From: Sphingomonas asaccharolytica NBRC 15499
GTDB lineage: Bacteria > Pseudomonadota > Alphaproteobacteria > Sphingomonadales > Sphingomonadaceae
NCBI RefSeq assembly: GCF_001598355.1
Contig: NZ_BCYU01000046.1
Span: forward strand, 1 to 37,394
Direction: 5' to 3'
DNA length: 37,394 nt
This document shows, in pieces, positions 1-8,789 of this stretch; the stretch's first letter is position 1, and every line of letters begins with the position of its first letter. Made by a program: the position numbers and the translations under genes. Below the pieces are notes generated by a model. The model was not told the DNA's origin. It ran no database searches and saw only the letters and a list, made by a program, of their open reading frames with translations.

Positions 1-2
1 GG

Positions 3-305
3 GCACCGCTCAAAGCCGACGCTCTGCCCGCCGATATCGGACGGGCCACCGCCGCCTTTTTCGAGCTGTTCGTCGGCCGCGCAGACAATCGCGAACATGT
101 CCATCAGATGGGTTTCGCGAATGATCGGCTCGCCAGGGCGCGCGTGGCCGAGCGGCGCGTCTTCGACGATCTCGAGGCGGAATTGCGCGAACTGGCGATG
201 GCGTTCGACAACGCGACCAGTGCGGAGTTGCTGAAACGGGTCGCCGCTTATCATCGCCGTCGGTTCCACGCGACCGCCGCGATCGTCCGCGCGCTGTACC
301 GATAG
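3..305 (+). CDS. 3' end of a gene cut by the window edge, possibly a GntR/FCD-type regulator
   Basis: The frame is open from the first bases to a TAG at 303-305, so the start lies outside the window and an internal ATG at 108 is probably not the real start. The visible ~100 residues are charged and helical, with a C-terminal segment AAYHRRRFHATAAIV. That pattern resembles the last helices of FCD ligand-binding domains of GntR-family repressors, and such regulators do occur beside proteobacterial lasso loci. Identification is weak because no DNA-binding domain is visible. It runs in the same direction as the lasso genes and ends about 110 bp before the precursor. Confidence 0.45.
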   Translation, partial: APLKADALPADIGRATAAFFELFVGRADNREHVHQMGFANDRLARARVAERRVFDDLEAELRELAMAFDNATSAELLKRVAAYHRRRFHATAAIVRALYR

Positions 306-338
306 GGCCGCACTAAAACATTCGCGATATATTCCGAG

Positions 339-344
339 TATAAG
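339..344 (+). promoter_or_regulatory. Possible -10 element upstream of the lasso precursor
   Basis: The 306-414 gap contains an AT-rich patch unusual for this GC-rich neighbourhood, including TATAAG at 339-344. No convincing -35 is visible at the expected distance. The element would put transcription start about 60-65 nt upstream of the precursor ATG. An ECF-type promoter read by the sigma factor at 8786-9346 is an alternative that cannot be decided by eye. Confidence 0.25.
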
Positions 345-414
345 TTTCGGATAGCCGGGCCTCCTTCATAGATTCTCTGCCGCCGCCAATCTGACGGCTT
401 CGAAGGAGACTGAC

Positions 415-534
415 ATGGAACGCGAAGACGATCGCATCGACCTCGGCGCAGCCAGCGTGGAGACCAAGGGCCCCCTCCATGCGCCGGGCGATGAAGTGAA
501 GGGCATCGTGGCCGCCGGCCTTACCGACGACTGA
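415..534 (+). CDS. Lasso peptide precursor (A protein), 39 aa
   Basis: This 39-codon ORF starts at ATG 415, six bases after a strong AAGGAG (403-408), and ends at TGA 532-534. It fits a class II lasso precursor: the leader ends in VETK with Thr at the penultimate position, as the protease requires, and the predicted core begins with Gly19. The ring segment GPLHAPGD places Asp at core position 8, so an isopeptide bond between Gly1 and Asp8 is expected (8-residue ring). The tail ends in AGLTDD, as in sphingonodin/syanodin-type cores, and the predicted core is 21 residues. The fused B protein and cyclase follow directly. The ring size and plug residues are inferred; the tail has no aromatic residue, so Lys11, Ile13 or Leu18 are candidate steric locks. 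Confidence 0.85.
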   Translation: MEREDDRIDLGAASVETKGPLHAPGDEVKGIVAAGLTDD

Positions 535-541
535 GCGCCTC

Positions 542-569
542 GACGCGTGGGGCGAAAGCCCCACGCGTC
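542..569 (+). promoter_or_regulatory. Perfect 12-bp hairpin with GAAA tetraloop between precursor and B genes
   Basis: GACGCGTGGGGC (542-553), GAAA (554-557) and GCCCCACGCGTC (558-569) form an uninterrupted 12-bp stem capped by a GNRA tetraloop. It lies 8 nt after the precursor stop and 15 nt before the B-gene ATG, just upstream of its AAGG ribosome-binding site. No T-run follows, so it is not a classical intrinsic terminator. The likely role is to protect the 3' end of the short precursor mRNA or limit read-through into the enzyme genes, giving more precursor than enzyme. Confidence 0.85.
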
Positions 570-584
570 ACGCAAGGCCCCATC

Positions 585-1253
585 ATGTCACTGGCGCTGG
601 CTCCCGGCATTTCGTTCGTCGAACAGGATGGCGAGCGGATTTTCCTAGATCTCAATCGGGATCGGTACTTCGCTCTTGGACCGTCCGGCGACAGCGCGTT
701 CACCGCGCTGACCCACGGCAAACCGGACGAGCATCAAAAGGCCCGTCTTCTCGGACTCGTCGACCGAGATATCCTTGTCGACCTCCCCTTCGGCGACAAT
801 CCGCGCCCTTGTCGCCAGCCGAAATTGCTCGGCTCGGCGCTCGACGGCGCGGATATGACAATTCCCCCGCGTCGCCAGATTCTCGTCGCGGCCATGTCGA
901 CCATGCGCGCGAAACGCCGCCTTCGAGCCCATACGCTGACGTCCAACGTCGAGCGGCTGCGCGCGCTCAAGGCGGCGTCGGCGTCAGATATGCGACCGCC
1001 CCGCCCGGGCGAATGCGAGACGATCGCGGCCGCATTTGCCGCGGCCGGGCGATGGATCGCAACACTCGATCAATGCCTCCCCTTGTCGCTTGCCATGGCG
1101 CGAACATGCCTGAAAGCGGGCCTCAATGCGCAACTCGCGATCGGCATCAAGCTGCGGCCGTTCGAAGCGCATGCCTGGGTCAGCATCGACGGGATCGTTA
1201 TCTCCGATCGGCTCGACAATGTCCGCCCCTTTGCTGCCGTGCTCGTCCTATGA
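585..1253 (+). CDS. Lasso peptide B protein, fused B1 (leader recognition) and B2 (leader peptidase)
   Basis: The 222-residue protein joins two activities. Residues 1 to about 80 resemble a PqqD-like RIPP recognition element (FLDLNRDRYFALG) that would bind the precursor leader. Residues about 90-222 match the transglutaminase-like cysteine protease of lasso pathways, with probable catalytic Cys164 (DQCLPLSLA), His196 (AHAWV) and Asp208 (VISDR). It should cut the leader after the Thr-x pair and hand the core to the cyclase. Start ATG 585 has AAGG seven bases upstream. Its TGA overlaps the next gene's ATG by four bases (ATGA at 1250-1253), indicating translational coupling. A fused B1-B2 is normal for proteobacterial lasso clusters, whereas many Gram-positive clusters split it. 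Confidence 0.9.
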   Translation: MSLALAPGISFVEQDGERIFLDLNRDRYFALGPSGDSAFTALTHGKPDEHQKARLLGLVDRDILVDLPFGDNPRPCRQPKLLGSALDGADMTIPPRRQILVAAMSTMRAKRRLRAHTLTSNVERLRALKAASASDMRPPRPGECETIAAAFAAAGRWIATLDQCLPLSLAMARTCLKAGLNAQLAIGIKLRPFEAHAWVSIDGIVISDRLDNVRPFAAVLVL

Positions 1254-2989
1254 CCGGCGACCGCTATCTGATCGTCGTGCCCCACGGCGGTACCACTGGT
1301 TCGTGGCGCGAGCGCCTGACGACGATCGGCCGCCAACACTGCCTCGCGCTTACGGAAGGGCGAAGCTTCCTGCTGCTCGCACCGGAATCTGCCCTCTTGT
1401 TCGGCAGGCCAGGACATTTGGATAGCGCGGTCCTTGGCCCGATATACGCTCGGGGCGGCCGCACAGCCCTGACAGACTTGCCCGACGATGATGCGGGCGC
1501 GGCACCAGGCGCGCGCGCCGCGTCGCTGATCCAGCGCTATTGGGGCGACTATGTCGCGATCATCGGCGACGAGCGAGGACCGACGATCCTGCGGGCGCCG
1601 TTCGGCGACCTCTCCTGCTACCTGCATCGATCATCTGATGCGACGATGCTCGCGTCCGACGTCGCGTTGTTGGAGAGCGTATCAGTCGAGCCGGCCATCG
1701 ACTGGCACGCCGTCGCGCTGCAGCTCATTGCGCCCGACATCCGCCGTCGTCGGACATGCCTGGCGAACATAGAGGAATTGGCCTGCGGCGAGCGCATTAC
1801 CCTGGGCCCGAGCCCTGAATACGAGACGATGTGGTCTCCCTGGCAGTTCCTCGGCCACGAGCAACAGTGCGACGACCGGTCGGCGGCGACCGAACGCTTG
1901 CGTAAAGTGCTGCTCGATACGGTGGCCGCGCAAACCAGCGATGGCATGCCGAACCTCGTCCTTCTGTCGGGCGGCATCGACTCCTCGGCGGTGGCCGCCG
2001 CGCTTTCGGCCGCCGGGCGCGAGGCGGCGGCTCTGACGATGGTGACGCGCGACGCGGCCGGCGACGAGCGCGCCTTCGCGCGCGCCGTTGCGGGTCATTG
2101 CCGCTTCCCGCTTGCCGAGATGGTGCGCGATCCGGCCATGGTCGACCTCACCCGGTCGGAGGCATGCGATCTCCCCTATCCGACCGAAACCAGCTTCTCG
2201 CAGGCAACGCGCGCGGCGATCCGAGCGCACACAGGATCGAGCGGGCATCGAATATTGCATGGCGGCGGCGGCGATCAGATCTTCTGCTCGATGCAGTCGG
2301 CCGCGCCGCTCGCCGACCTTATCCGGGCAAAGGGTTTCGATCGTCGCATTCCCGCGCTCACGCTGGACCTTGCCCGCCTGGCAAATGCCACCGCGGGCGC
2401 GGTGGCGAGACAGGCTTTGGCGCGCGTTATCTCGCGTCGCTCTGCCTATCGCTGGCCATCGAATCTCGAATGCCTGACGCCGATGGTCTGCGCTCAAGAA
2501 AGCGAGGCGGTGAGTCATGCATGGCTGTCGCCACCGGCGGGCGCCGGGTCCGGAAGCGCCGGCCATGTGGCCTTGACGCTGAGCGCGCTCGGCATCGTCC
2601 AGAGCCCGACCAGGAGCACAGGCGCGCCCTGGAAGGCCATTTTGCTGTCGCAGCCCGTGATCGAAACCTGCCTGTCGATCCCGCCTTGGCTATGGTTCGA
2701 GCGGGGCCGCAACCGGGCGATCGCGCGCCGGGCGATCGAGGACCTCCTGCCCCACGGTCATGTCTGGCGACCCGGCAAGGGCGCTATGGCAAGCTTCATG
2801 ATCGAGATTTTCGACGCCAATCGTTCCCGACTGCGCGCCATGATCGGCGACGGATTGCTCGTCCGCGAGGGCCTGGTCGATCGCGAGGTCTGTCTGAAAG
2901 TCCTCGACGCGCGCGGACCGATCAAAGGGAATGCCTGGGCGCGACTCCTTCAGTTTGCGGATGTAGAAGCCTGGGCCGCCTCATGGTGA
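1250..2989 (+). CDS. Lasso peptide macrolactam synthetase (C protein), asparagine-synthetase-like
   Basis: This 579-residue protein is an asparagine synthetase B homologue. The C-terminal half carries the ATP-pyrophosphatase loop LLSGGIDSS (SGGIDSS about 240-246), which adenylates the Asp side chain before the Gly1 amine attacks it to close the ring. The N-terminal domain resembles a class II glutaminase fold (PFGDLSCYLHR, LASDVALL) but has no Cys at position 2, as expected for lasso cyclases that do not use glutamine. The start is ATG 1250, chosen because it overlaps the B-gene stop; a longer in-frame upstream extension reads through the B gene and is rejected. The 3' end overlaps the convergent isopeptidase gene by 9 bp. 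Confidence 0.9.
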   Translation: MTGDRYLIVVPHGGTTGSWRERLTTIGRQHCLALTEGRSFLLLAPESALLFGRPGHLDSAVLGPIYARGGRTALTDLPDDDAGAAPGARAASLIQRYWGDYVAIIGDERGPTILRAPFGDLSCYLHRSSDATMLASDVALLESVSVEPAIDWHAVALQLIAPDIRRRRTCLANIEELACGERITLGPSPEYETMWSPWQFLGHEQQCDDRSAATERLRKVLLDTVAAQTSDGMPNLVLLSGGIDSSAVAAALSAAGREAAALTMVTRDAAGDERAFARAVAGHCRFPLAEMVRDPAMVDLTRSEACDLPYPTETSFSQATRAAIRAHTGSSGHRILHGGGGDQIFCSMQSAAPLADLIRAKGFDRRIPALTLDLARLANATAGAVARQALARVISRRSAYRWPSNLECLTPMVCAQESEAVSHAWLSPPAGAGSGSAGHVALTLSALGIVQSPTRSTGAPWKAILLSQPVIETCLSIPPWLWFERGRNRAIARRAIEDLLPHGHVWRPGKGAMASFMIEIFDANRSRLRAMIGDGLLVREGLVDREVCLKVLDARGPIKGNAWARLLQFADVEAWAASW

Positions 2990-5104
2990 CCGTTCGACCG
3001 ATGACCGATCGCGCAGCGCCCGCCAGCGCAGATATTGTTCGGCCTTCGCAGGTGCCGGATCTTCGCGGCCCTGGAGCCAGAACGAGAACCAGTCGAGGTT
3101 GCGCTCGTAGACCGCCTGTCGATGCGCCGGCTGCCATTTGAAGTGGAATTCGCCGGGATAGAAATAGAGATCGACCGGCTGCTTCGCCGCCTTGAGTGCC
3201 GTATAGGTATGGAGGGCCACCAACAGCTCGCTGTCGGCGAGTTGCATCAACAATGGCGTGGTCATCTTGGGGGCGTTGAGCGCCATCGAATAGGGCAGCC
3301 AGAATTTCTCGTCGACAGGAGCTGCGGGCGGATAGCCAAGCTTTGCACTCTCAGTCACCCAATAGGGCCCGACCACCTCGTCGGAGGATTCATCGACGCA
3401 GCAGGTGCTGATCGCGGCGGCGGCGTATCGTCTCGACTGGATAAGCGCGAACCGCACGCTCGAGGAGCCGTCGCTCAACCCGGTCAGCGCCAGGCGCGAA
3501 GGATCGGCGATACCCCTTGAGACCAGCAGATCGAGCCCTGACTGGATCGCGGAGTCGACGCTGCGCCTATCCGCCCAATCGCGTGTATTGGCCTGCCAGA
3601 AGGCGTCGTCGGAGCCGATCGACGGAACGCCTTGGGCGAACAAGGCGGGTCGGTCGATACTGAGGACCGCAAAGCCGCGATCGGCGAACAGCTGGATGGG
3701 GTAATCGTTACCAGTTCCTCCGCGCAGAAAACCCCGGGATCTGTAAAGCACCACGATCGTCGGCAACGGTCCGCCCCTATAGCCGGGCGGAAGCACCAGA
3801 TCGCCATAGACTTCGCGCCGGACATCGTTGGTCCAACCGAGGCGCTCGACGCGACCAAGCACCAGGTTGGCGAACCCCGGGTTCGGATCGAACACAATCT
3901 GCTGCTCGCCTGATGTCACCTTGATGGCAACCAGACGTGGCGGCTGACTGGCGCCCTGTCGCGTGCAAATCAACTCCTCGTCGGCCGGTGTACACCCTTC
4001 GATCACGTCGTCGGTCTCAAGGATGCGCCGCGGTTGACCGGTCCCCGGAGACCAGCGGTAGAGCGCCGTGAAGCGATCGTTCCAGCCCTCCAATCTAAGA
4101 AAGACCAACGTGCGGCCATTCTCGGTCCACCACAGGCCGAGCATACGTCCGGTGCAAGCCGACGCTGCGCAGCGAATGGCAGAGCCGTTCGCGCGCCGCA
4201 TTTCAATTCGTAGTGGCGAGAACGCATAGTTATGCAGTCGCGCTGCCCACGCCACCTGCCCGTTCGCCCCCGCGCGATGCTGTGCCAGTGAAATGTCATC
4301 GTCGTCACCGAGCGCCGCGCGGTCGGCGGCCGATAGCCGGAGCGCATCACCGTCGCCGACGTGCGCCATGGCGATACCTTCGGGTAGCGGCGCCGGGATT
4401 TGCGGCCGAATGCCGAGCATCGGCACCATGCGGCGATCGAAATGCCAGCCGCTGAGGCCCTCGCGCTCGATTGCCGCAGCCGCCTCATCGCCGCCCTGAC
4501 GAAAGGTATAGACGAGCGCCGTCCCAGTCGAACCCCACGCCCATCGCGCGATGTCGATCGCGGTCGGCGTCACTGCCCTGGCCGGTCGTCCGTCGAGGCT
4601 CGCCACCCACAATCGGGTCCGCCCATCGACCCGCTTGAGGTAGCCGATCGTGCGGCCGTCGGGAGAAAATCGCGCCTTGTTGAGGAGCGGCACCCCGTTG
4701 CTGTCATAATGTCCGGCTTCGACGTACGTCGAAAGCAGGAAGTCGCCGCCCCGGTCGAGAACGCGCGGCGGCGCACGGTGCAGCCGGTCGATCAGAACCA
4801 GCGCCTGGCAGAAACCATTAGTGGCAAGCTCGGCGCGCTGCAGAACGGTCGCGATCCAGCGGCCGTCCGGGGATATATCGAACGCGCTCGGCCCACCGAG
4901 CGGCTCGATGTCCGGTCGCCCGAAATTGACGAGCTCGATCAGGTCCCGGGCGGTAATCGGACGGGGGCCATAGGCGCCCGTGCTGCTGACCGGATCCCAG
5001 CTTTCGCAAGCGGCGCGCGCCGCAGGCGCCGCCAAGATAAGCGTGAAGGCGAAAGCGGCGAGCGCCGCCCGGCGAAATCGATCCGACGACACCGGCCTCA
5101 CCAT
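2981..5104 (-). CDS. Lasso peptide isopeptidase (AtxE-like, prolyl-oligopeptidase family)
   Basis: The 707-residue protein begins with a Sec-type signal peptide (hydrophobic AALAAFAFTLILAAPAARA), so it should act in the periplasm. A central segment typical of a beta-propeller (repeated PDGRWIA, SPDGRTIGYL motifs) precedes an alpha/beta-hydrolase domain. The nucleophile is probably Ser544 in GLSDG, with Asp624 (LADSE) and His654 (GEFHF) completing the triad at spacings like those of AtxE2. Lasso isopeptidases hydrolyse the Gly-Asp/Glu isopeptide bond and linearise the threaded peptide. The start overlaps the receptor stop by 7 bp, making it the last gene of the sigma-FecR-receptor operon, and its 3' end overlaps the cyclase gene. 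The role would be catabolism, immunity or recycling of the imported peptide. Confidence 0.9.
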   Translation of the reverse strand: MVRPVSSDRFRRAALAAFAFTLILAAPAARAACESWDPVSSTGAYGPRPITARDLIELVNFGRPDIEPLGGPSAFDISPDGRWIATVLQRAELATNGFCQALVLIDRLHRAPPRVLDRGGDFLLSTYVEAGHYDSNGVPLLNKARFSPDGRTIGYLKRVDGRTRLWVASLDGRPARAVTPTAIDIARWAWGSTGTALVYTFRQGGDEAAAAIEREGLSGWHFDRRMVPMLGIRPQIPAPLPEGIAMAHVGDGDALRLSAADRAALGDDDDISLAQHRAGANGQVAWAARLHNYAFSPLRIEMRRANGSAIRCAASACTGRMLGLWWTENGRTLVFLRLEGWNDRFTALYRWSPGTGQPRRILETDDVIEGCTPADEELICTRQGASQPPRLVAIKVTSGEQQIVFDPNPGFANLVLGRVERLGWTNDVRREVYGDLVLPPGYRGGPLPTIVVLYRSRGFLRGGTGNDYPIQLFADRGFAVLSIDRPALFAQGVPSIGSDDAFWQANTRDWADRRSVDSAIQSGLDLLVSRGIADPSRLALTGLSDGSSSVRFALIQSRRYAAAAISTCCVDESSDEVVGPYWVTESAKLGYPPAAPVDEKFWLPYSMALNAPKMTTPLLMQLADSELLVALHTYTALKAAKQPVDLYFYPGEFHFKWQPAHRQAVYERNLDWFSFWLQGREDPAPAKAEQYLRWRALRDRSSVERSP

Positions 5105-7691
5105 TTCTTGGCGATGGTGAAGCTGACGAAACGGCCGACCGGCGAATAATTGGTCGAATCGTACGGCGTGTCGGTGACCGGTCCGGTCGTGATGAGCGGC
5201 GGCGGCGTGTCGAGGAGGTTCTGCGCCGCCAGGATCAAGTCCAGTCCGCGCAACGCGCCCGGCGCACGATCGCCCGTCCGGAAGCGCAACGCCAGATCGA
5301 CGGTTGCCTGGCCGGGTACCTTGAGTGCCGGCGTCCTGCGCGTGTCGCTGAGGTTGCCGACATAGTTCAAGGTGGCAGTGGCGCCGACACGCGCATGATC
5401 CCAGGACAGGCTGCCCCGCCCGCGCCAGTGCGGCGGGTTGAACAAAATCCCCGCGAGCGGAATGACCGGCTGTGTCGGGGAAATCTGGCGGCTGCTCACC
5501 AGATAGGACGTGTTCGCTTCCAAGGTCAGCGTGTCGCGTGCGCCGAGCGTTGCCCGGTAGCGGACGATCGCATCGATCCCGTGCGCGGGCTGGCTCCCGG
5601 CATTGACGCTCGAATTGTCGACGATCGCGACGACTTTGGCGGGATCGTAGCTACGCACGCCCGCGAGCGTGAAGATACCGGCGGCGGCGCGGGTCGCATC
5701 GATCTCGCCGCGCGACGGCGCAACCGTCACCTGCGGCGCGTAGAGCGGCGAGCTCAGCGACTGGGTGATGAAGCCGATGGGAGCAACGATGCGGTCGATA
5801 TAACGGGTCGAGAAATAATTGAGCTCGATGCTGAGTCCGGGAATTGCCGTCGGCTTGATCGCGGCCCCCAGCGACCAGCTCGTCGCTCGCTCGGGTTTGA
5901 GATCGGGATTGCCGCCTTGGACGTAGAGCGCGGTCGCGTCGGACGGATAGCCTGCACCGCCCAGCGACGTCGCCGGGAACAGGAAGACGAGGAGCGTCTG
6001 GTAGCGCTGCTGAAGCGTCGGCGCGCGGAACGACTTGCCCCAGCTGGCCTTGAGCTCAAGGCCCTTGAGCGGTGACCAGATGAGGCCGAATTTGGGGGTC
6101 GCGACCGATCCGATGCCCAAATAGCGCTCATAGCGCAGCGCGACATCGAGATTGAGACTGGCGAGCCCGGGAATGCCGTTGCCCGGCGATACCAACGGCA
6201 GCCCCAATTCGGCAAAGCCATAATGGTTGGTCTGCGACGCCGTGAAATCCTGGGGATCGCCGGGAAGCGCGAGGTGGTCAGCCCGGTGCGGCGCATGCCC
6301 AGACCAAGCGCCAGCTTGGCATCGCCGCCTGGCAGCCTGAACAAGGGCGTATCGCCCGAAAGCTCGACCGCCACCATGCGATTGCAGTAGCAGCCGCCGC
6401 TGGTGAAGGTCGGCGTGGGCGGCGCGATGTCGCTATTCTGGTAATGGACGCGATCGGCGCCGTAGCTTCCGCTGAGATCGATATGACCGCCATTGCGCAG
6501 CCGCCAGGTCAGGGACGGCGCGACGACAAAGGCGTTTTCCCGGGTCGTCGATACATCGCGTGCGATGGTGAGATCGCCGCTCGGATCGATGGGATAGATG
6601 AAGCGCGTGCTGCGCCGATTGTAGATTCCGTCGATCGCGAGCTCGAGACTGTTGCTTAGGTCCTGATGGGCGCTGACCAAGAAGCTGTTGCTGCGGTTGG
6701 CGGGAAGCAGCCGCAGCCCGTGCGATCGGACCGCGGCATAGTCCCGTTCATCCGCGTCGATCGCCGTCGAGCGGTTGAATTCATAGGCAGCGAGGATGCC
6801 GCCGCCGCGCCAGTGCGTGCCGGCGGTCAGGCCATATTGCTGCTGGAAATCGCCGCCATCGGTCGCCGCCCCCAGCCGCGCCCGGGTCTCGACCCCGTCG
6901 AGATCACGGCGCAGGATGATGTTAGCAACGCCGCCCACGGCATCCGAGCCGTAAAGCGCGGACGCCCCGTCCGCGACCACCTCGATGCGATCGAGCGCGC
7001 CGAGCGGGATGACCGAGACATCGATCGACTGGCGCGAGCCGCCATAGGCCAGGCGGTGCCCGTCGAGCAAAGTCAGCGTCGCGTCGCTGCCGAGCCCGCG
7101 CAGGTTGAACGACGACCCGCCGCCAACGTCGACACCGCTGGCGGTGGGCACATTGAACCCGAGCCCCGGATTCTGGCCGCCGCCAAAGCTCTGCGGCAGG
7201 CTGCGAGCGATCTCGCCGAGACTCCCCTGCCCCTGGTTGCGCGCCTCTTCGCGCGAGACCGTGACGACGGGTGACGCGACCTTCGCGCCGCGGATGCGCG
7301 AGCCCGTCACCAGGATGTCAGGCGCAGCCGCCTCCGGCGCGCTCAGCGGCGGGGCGGCGGCGTCCGCCGCCGCCCCTCGCCCCCTGACGACGACCGTTCC
7401 ATTGTCGTAGCTGGCCGTAAGCGCCGTCCCGGCGAGCAGCCGGTCGAGCGCCTCGCTGAGGGTGTACGTGCCGTTGAGCGCGGGCGCGGACAGGCCGGCG
7501 ACGTCCTCAGGCCTGAACAGGATGCTGACGCCGGCGGTGCGACTAATCTGCTGAAGAGCGGCGCCGAGCGGCTGCGCCTTGAGCTCGAACCGGAAGCTCG
7601 CCTGCGGCCGGGCAGCGGCTGCGGGTGCCACCGCGACGATCGCGGCGGCGCCCGCCAGGAACAGGTAACGGATATCGGCAGTCATCATCAC
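5098..7691 (-). pseudogene. STN-type TonB-dependent receptor, interrupted by a 1-nt frameshift
   Basis: Two reading frames together encode one outer-membrane receptor of about 865 residues. The first, from GTG 7691 (or ATG 7688/7685, better spaced from the GGGG ribosome site), has a signal peptide, an STN signalling domain (ELKAQPLGAALQQISR), a plug (DILVTGSRIRG) and the first part of the barrel up to TTSRFP. Homologous sequence then continues in another frame (GDPQDFTASQ, YGFAELGLPL) to the terminal KKW typical of barrel ends. One extra base in the GGG run at 6262-6264 would restore the frame. The STN domain implies signalling to the adjacent FecR-like protein. The ligand is presumably the lasso peptide, by context. 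Either a sequencing error or a true inactivating mutation is possible. Confidence 0.85.
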
Positions 7692-7763
7692 TCCCCTTCT
7701 TTTCGAATGTGAAGAGAGCGACGCAGCGCGCCGGCGGGTCAGTAGTAATGGCTGAAAATAAAT

Positions 7764-8789
7764 TCAGGGGCGCGTCAGCACGATCGCGTCCGGGCCGCGC
7801 TCGGCGCGAAGATCGAACAGCCGCGCGAGGTCGTGCGCGAGGCGATCGCCGTCGCGCGTATCGAACCGGCCCGAGACGCGCAGCGCGGCCAGCGCCAGGT
7901 CGCCGAGCCGGATCGGCACCGCCGCGCCCCGGTTGGCGCGCTCGACGACGAACCCCAGCGACACATTGTCGAACTCGCCCGCGCCATCCGCCCAGGCGGC
8001 GCCGGCTGGTGCCGGCCGCGTCGCGGTCCCGAGCAGCTGGCCGCCCTGATAGCCGAGCGCCTCGCCGGCTACGAGCCGACGGGCCGGCGGCCGGACCGCC
8101 GCGCCGTCGGCAACCGACGGCGAAACATCGACGACGCCGCGCCACAAGGCGACGCCGACCCGGCCATCGGGCGCGAGCGCCACGTCGAACACGGTCCCGC
8201 GCGCGATCGTCTCGCCGCCGCCAGCTGCTACCGTGAACAACCGGCCGTCATGCGCGACCGAAAAGCGTGCGCGGCCCCGCGTGAGCACGAGCCGGCGGGC
8301 ATCGCCGGTGAGGGTTACCTCGACCGCGCTGCCCGCATCCAGGGTGACGACCGAGCCGTCCGCCAGCCCGACCGAGCGAATCGCGGCAGCCGGCGCCTCG
8401 ACGCGAAGCACGGCCGGTGGCTGCCCGGCCGCGACACTCGCGACCGCGCCCGGCTCACGGCGCGCCGGCAGGGTCGCGCGATGCCCGAAGAGAAAGGCCA
8501 GGAGCAGGATCGCGGCCAGGAGACAGGCGGCCGCCGCCATCACCGCCGGCGAGCGGCGGCGCGGCGGAGGACGGTCGACGAAGCGGCGCGACACGCGCAA
8601 CTGCCGGGCGCCGTCGAATTGCGCAGCCAGACGCCGATAGGAGTCGGCATGGCGCGGGTCGGCGGCAAGCCAATGGTCGAGATCGCGCTGCGCCCTAGGC
8701 GACGTCCCCCTCTCCATCCGCGCGAGCCAAGCGGCGGCCTGCTCGCGGATGCGGTCGCGATCAGCTCGCGGATCATCGCGGTTGCTCAT
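7764..8789 (-). CDS. FecR-family anti-sigma factor / signal transducer
   Basis: This 341-residue protein has the FecR layout. A cytoplasmic N-terminal segment (AAAWLARMERG, DLDHWLAADPRHADSYRRL) matches the DUF4880 sigma-binding region. One membrane helix lies near residues 82-103 (AAAACLLAAILLLAFLFG), followed by the periplasmic FecR domain (VGLADGSVVTLDAGSAVEV) and a C-terminal STN-like domain (VSLGFVVERANRG). It should hold or activate the ECF sigma factor according to contact with the receptor's STN domain. The start is ATG 8789, overlapping the sigma stop codon by 4 bp; a longer in-frame extension upstream runs through the sigma gene and is rejected. About 70 nt separate it from the receptor gene. 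Confidence 0.9.
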   Translation of the reverse strand: MSNRDDPRADRDRIREQAAAWLARMERGTSPRAQRDLDHWLAADPRHADSYRRLAAQFDGARQLRVSRRFVDRPPPRRRSPAVMAAAACLLAAILLLAFLFGHRATLPARREPGAVASVAAGQPPAVLRVEAPAAAIRSVGLADGSVVTLDAGSAVEVTLTGDARRLVLTRGRARFSVAHDGRLFTVAAGGGETIARGTVFDVALAPDGRVGVALWRGVVDVSPSVADGAAVRPPARRLVAGEALGYQGGQLLGTATRPAPAGAAWADGAGEFDNVSLGFVVERANRGAAVPIRLGDLALAALRVSGRFDTRDGDRLAHDLARLFDLRAERGPDAIVLTRP

